Shown here in pieces: positions 62,122-64,000 of a stretch of 64,000 nucleotides of DNA. Position 1 is the first letter of the stretch, and every line of letters begins with the position of its first letter. This DNA comes from Pyrocephalus nanus (lineage: Eukaryota; Chordata; Aves; Passeriformes; Tyrannidae), in the NCBI GenBank assembly GCA_038380795.1, contig CM076268.1, forward strand, positions 2,405,501-2,469,500, written 5' to 3'. The position numbers and the translations under genes are program-made. The notes under the pieces are model-generated. The model was not told the DNA's origin. It saw only the letters and a program-made list of their open reading frames with translations, and did not search any database.

Positions 62122-63268
62122 AATTGCACCTCTGGGGATAAAGATTGAAGGGGTTTGATTTGGTTTCTGTGCTTAGCTGTGGCTTTCTGAAGGATTGAAT
62201 GACACCACCCATGTTAAATATTGTCCCTGTCCCACGACAGTGCACGTGGTGAGCTGGACCATGGAGTGACCAGGCTGGAAAAACCAACACAAGATCAATG
62301 TGGTCTCCCAAAGGTTCCTGCTGGCACATCTGTGGGCATGGCATAAAATCAGAGTTAGCAAGAAAAGTGACAAATGAAAGTGGAGGGTAGCAAATGCCTT
62401 GTAGTGTTCCAGCAGCAGCTTCAGCAGGTTGCTTTTTGAGGAGGAAAATTAAGTGATTCCTCAAGGCTAGTGGGAATTATAAGACCCATCCTCTCTTGCT
62501 CACTTTAGAGAGGGAGGTAAGACCAAGGAGCAAAAAATCTGCCTTCAGGAGCAAGAAATTTTGCAGAATAAAAACAAAGAAAAAGGAAATCCTGGCTGTC
62601 CTGGGACTGAAAAAAAAAAAAATGTGGGGTGAGCAAAGAAACACAGAAATATGCACAGGATGTCTAGACCTATGTATTTATGTGCAGCCTATAATGAAGA
62701 ATATTGAATTCTTTAAAAGCCTGTGAACTGCTTCCTGCATAACCTTTAGAAAGATGAACTCCAAAGGTGGAGTGCCCACGTGGCTGAAAACACTCTGCTT
62801 GTGACCTTCTCTGTAAACCAGGATCAACACTGGTCCCGGGAGAGCTGTTTTTCTGGGAAGGACTTGGCAGACAGAGCCTGTCCCAGGAGGGCTGGTGCTC
62901 CTGCGAGGCTTTTAGAGCACGCACGAGTCTCCAGCCTTGGGTGTCCTAAAAAAGGCTGTCACCACTTCACTTCAAAAGGTGTCGATGCTTTTATGTGCTA
63001 ATGCGCTCTCAAACCCTCAGCCACCCTCCCCGAGGCGCTGGTTTGCCTTCTGACTCTGCCTATACAGAGCAGTGTTGGTTTTTGTGAGCTGTTTGGTCCT
63101 TTTAGTCCTTTAGGACAGATGTTGCTGTTCCTTAGCAGTGTGATAATGTGGATACCCTTGCCACGGACCCTTTGATAGCAGGCAGCCTACAAATAAGGGA
63201 GGCTTTGGGGGAAAAGCTTCTCCTCAGGCTGCATTCGAGGCTTTGGGGTCCAAAAGCAGTAGTTTATA

Positions 63269-63292
63269 AATATATATATATATATATATATT
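63269..63292. repeat. (AT)n microsatellite
   Basis: About twelve AT dinucleotides within intron 5. Confidence 0.95.
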
Positions 63293-63422
63293 ATTGAGGG
63301 GAGAACTATGCTTAAACAATAATCTCTTTCTGTAAACATTTTCCCGTCTTTTGTTTGTTTGTTTCTCTGTAGACAGCGCTGTTCCTCTGAGCTTTGGCAG
63401 CAGATTTCAGATACCAGAAACA

Positions 63423-63443
63423 CCCCCCCCCCCCTTTTTTTTT
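63423..63443. repeat. C12-T9 homopolymer pair
   Basis: Twelve C followed by nine T. It interrupts an otherwise exon-like stretch that follows a good acceptor at 63373. Confidence 0.95.
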
Positions 63444-64000
63444 GTTTGGGATGTTTGGTTGTGCTCTGTCTCTGCAGTTTGCTTTATATGGTGCTGGTTT
63501 CTGCACAGTACCTCAATAATGCATCGCAGCTCGGAGGTACGGCTTAATATTCCCCCACTCCTTCCCACGGGGATGGCTGTGTGAGGAAGGCTTTCCTTTC
63601 AGTGGGCTCTTTGATGTTTCTGTGTGTGTTTGTGTGGCCAGACAACCAGCATTTACAACTAGAGTAAATGGCTGGCACAGTGGACAGTGAAGCTGAGAGC
63701 AAAGAAAACAGAACATAAATTTCAGTATATCATAAAACTTGTCACTGTCCTGCCCAGCACTGTTTTTTTGGTGGAAGCCAAAAATTTCAAATTTGGGTGC
63801 AAGTGACCTAGGTCTGAATTTATAGATATAAACATGAAATGGAATAAGACCAAATATTTAGGAGCCTGTGCAGTGTTATAAACAGCTAACCAGTATTCAA
63901 TAAAACATTAATTTTGTATAGGCCAAAACATGGCTCTTGCTTAAATGGATGAAAGAGGCAGGAAGAGAAAATGATAAATCTTAAAGGATGATAGTGAATA

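Larger units (their letters stand above)
55502..64000 (+). other. TACC2: TACC2 intron 5, runs off the window
   Basis: The intron starts at GTATGG and no convincing acceptor plus open exon follows before the window ends. Contents are two CR1 fragments (56104-56172 and 56852-57029), a (TTTA)n tract at 58438-58483, AT-rich DNA near 60893-60925, an AT-rich block at 61550-61760 with several TTAATTA-type homeodomain sites, A/C-rich low complexity at 61425-61500, an LTR-like stub with A35 at 62035-62119, (AT)n at 63269-63292 and C12T9 at 63423-63443. Confidence 0.7.

Noticed and set aside
63374..63535. Possible further TACC2 exon after the acceptor TTTCTCTGTAG, ending before GGAG|GTACGG
   Set aside because: The phase fits, but the candidate contains a C12T9 homopolymer and a hydrophobic Cys/Leu-rich peptide quite unlike TACC2, and does not resemble the expected next segment.

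Overview
The window looks like a piece of a bird nuclear genome. The recognisable interspersed repeats are 3'-end fragments of CR1 LINEs, the standard avian retroposon, and there is one short stub resembling a songbird LTR. I see no mammalian SINEs. No bacterial operon, tRNA, rRNA or CRISPR array is visible. Everything that can be identified as coding belongs to one plus-strand gene, TACC2 (transforming acidic coiled-coil containing protein 2). The window holds the 5' half of its long isoform. The C-terminal TACC coiled coil must lie beyond position 64000.

Layout. 1-8936 is 5' flank or an upstream intron. 8937-9045 is the start exon: a short 5' UTR, then 11 codons (MGNENSSAENE). 19227-19402 is a 176-nt second coding exon. 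28173-33845 is a single 5,673-nt exon encoding about 1,891 residues of acidic, Ser/Glu/Gln-rich, probably disordered protein. 48911-49036 (126 nt) and 55370-55501 (132 nt) are two short exons. All five exons join in one open frame. Every junction after the second exon is phase 2, and the last three exons are each a multiple of three, so any of them can be skipped without a frameshift. Together they encode residues 1-2046 plus two bases of codon 2047.

The rest is intron. It contains six CR1 fragments, a long (GA)32 tract, a 17-bp minisatellite, many poly(A)/poly(T) tracts and two GC-rich, CpG-containing patches. The patch at about 43790-44232 has an E-box, a neighbouring G-run and a strong splice donor. 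It is the best candidate for an internal promoter feeding shorter TACC2 isoforms. The patch at about 21350-21660 carries two tandem YY1-type CAAGATGGCGG boxes and may be a separate promoter.

I found no clearly new biological system. The observations most worth testing are the conserved N-myristoylation-type start exon, the phase-symmetric giant exon, a conserved PDFRQHISQIF motif inside it, a possible unannotated 75-nt cassette exon at 27883-27957, an intronic poly(A) signal after the giant exon, and the two internal CpG promoter candidates. Family comparisons rest on remembered human TACC2 sequence, not on a database search.
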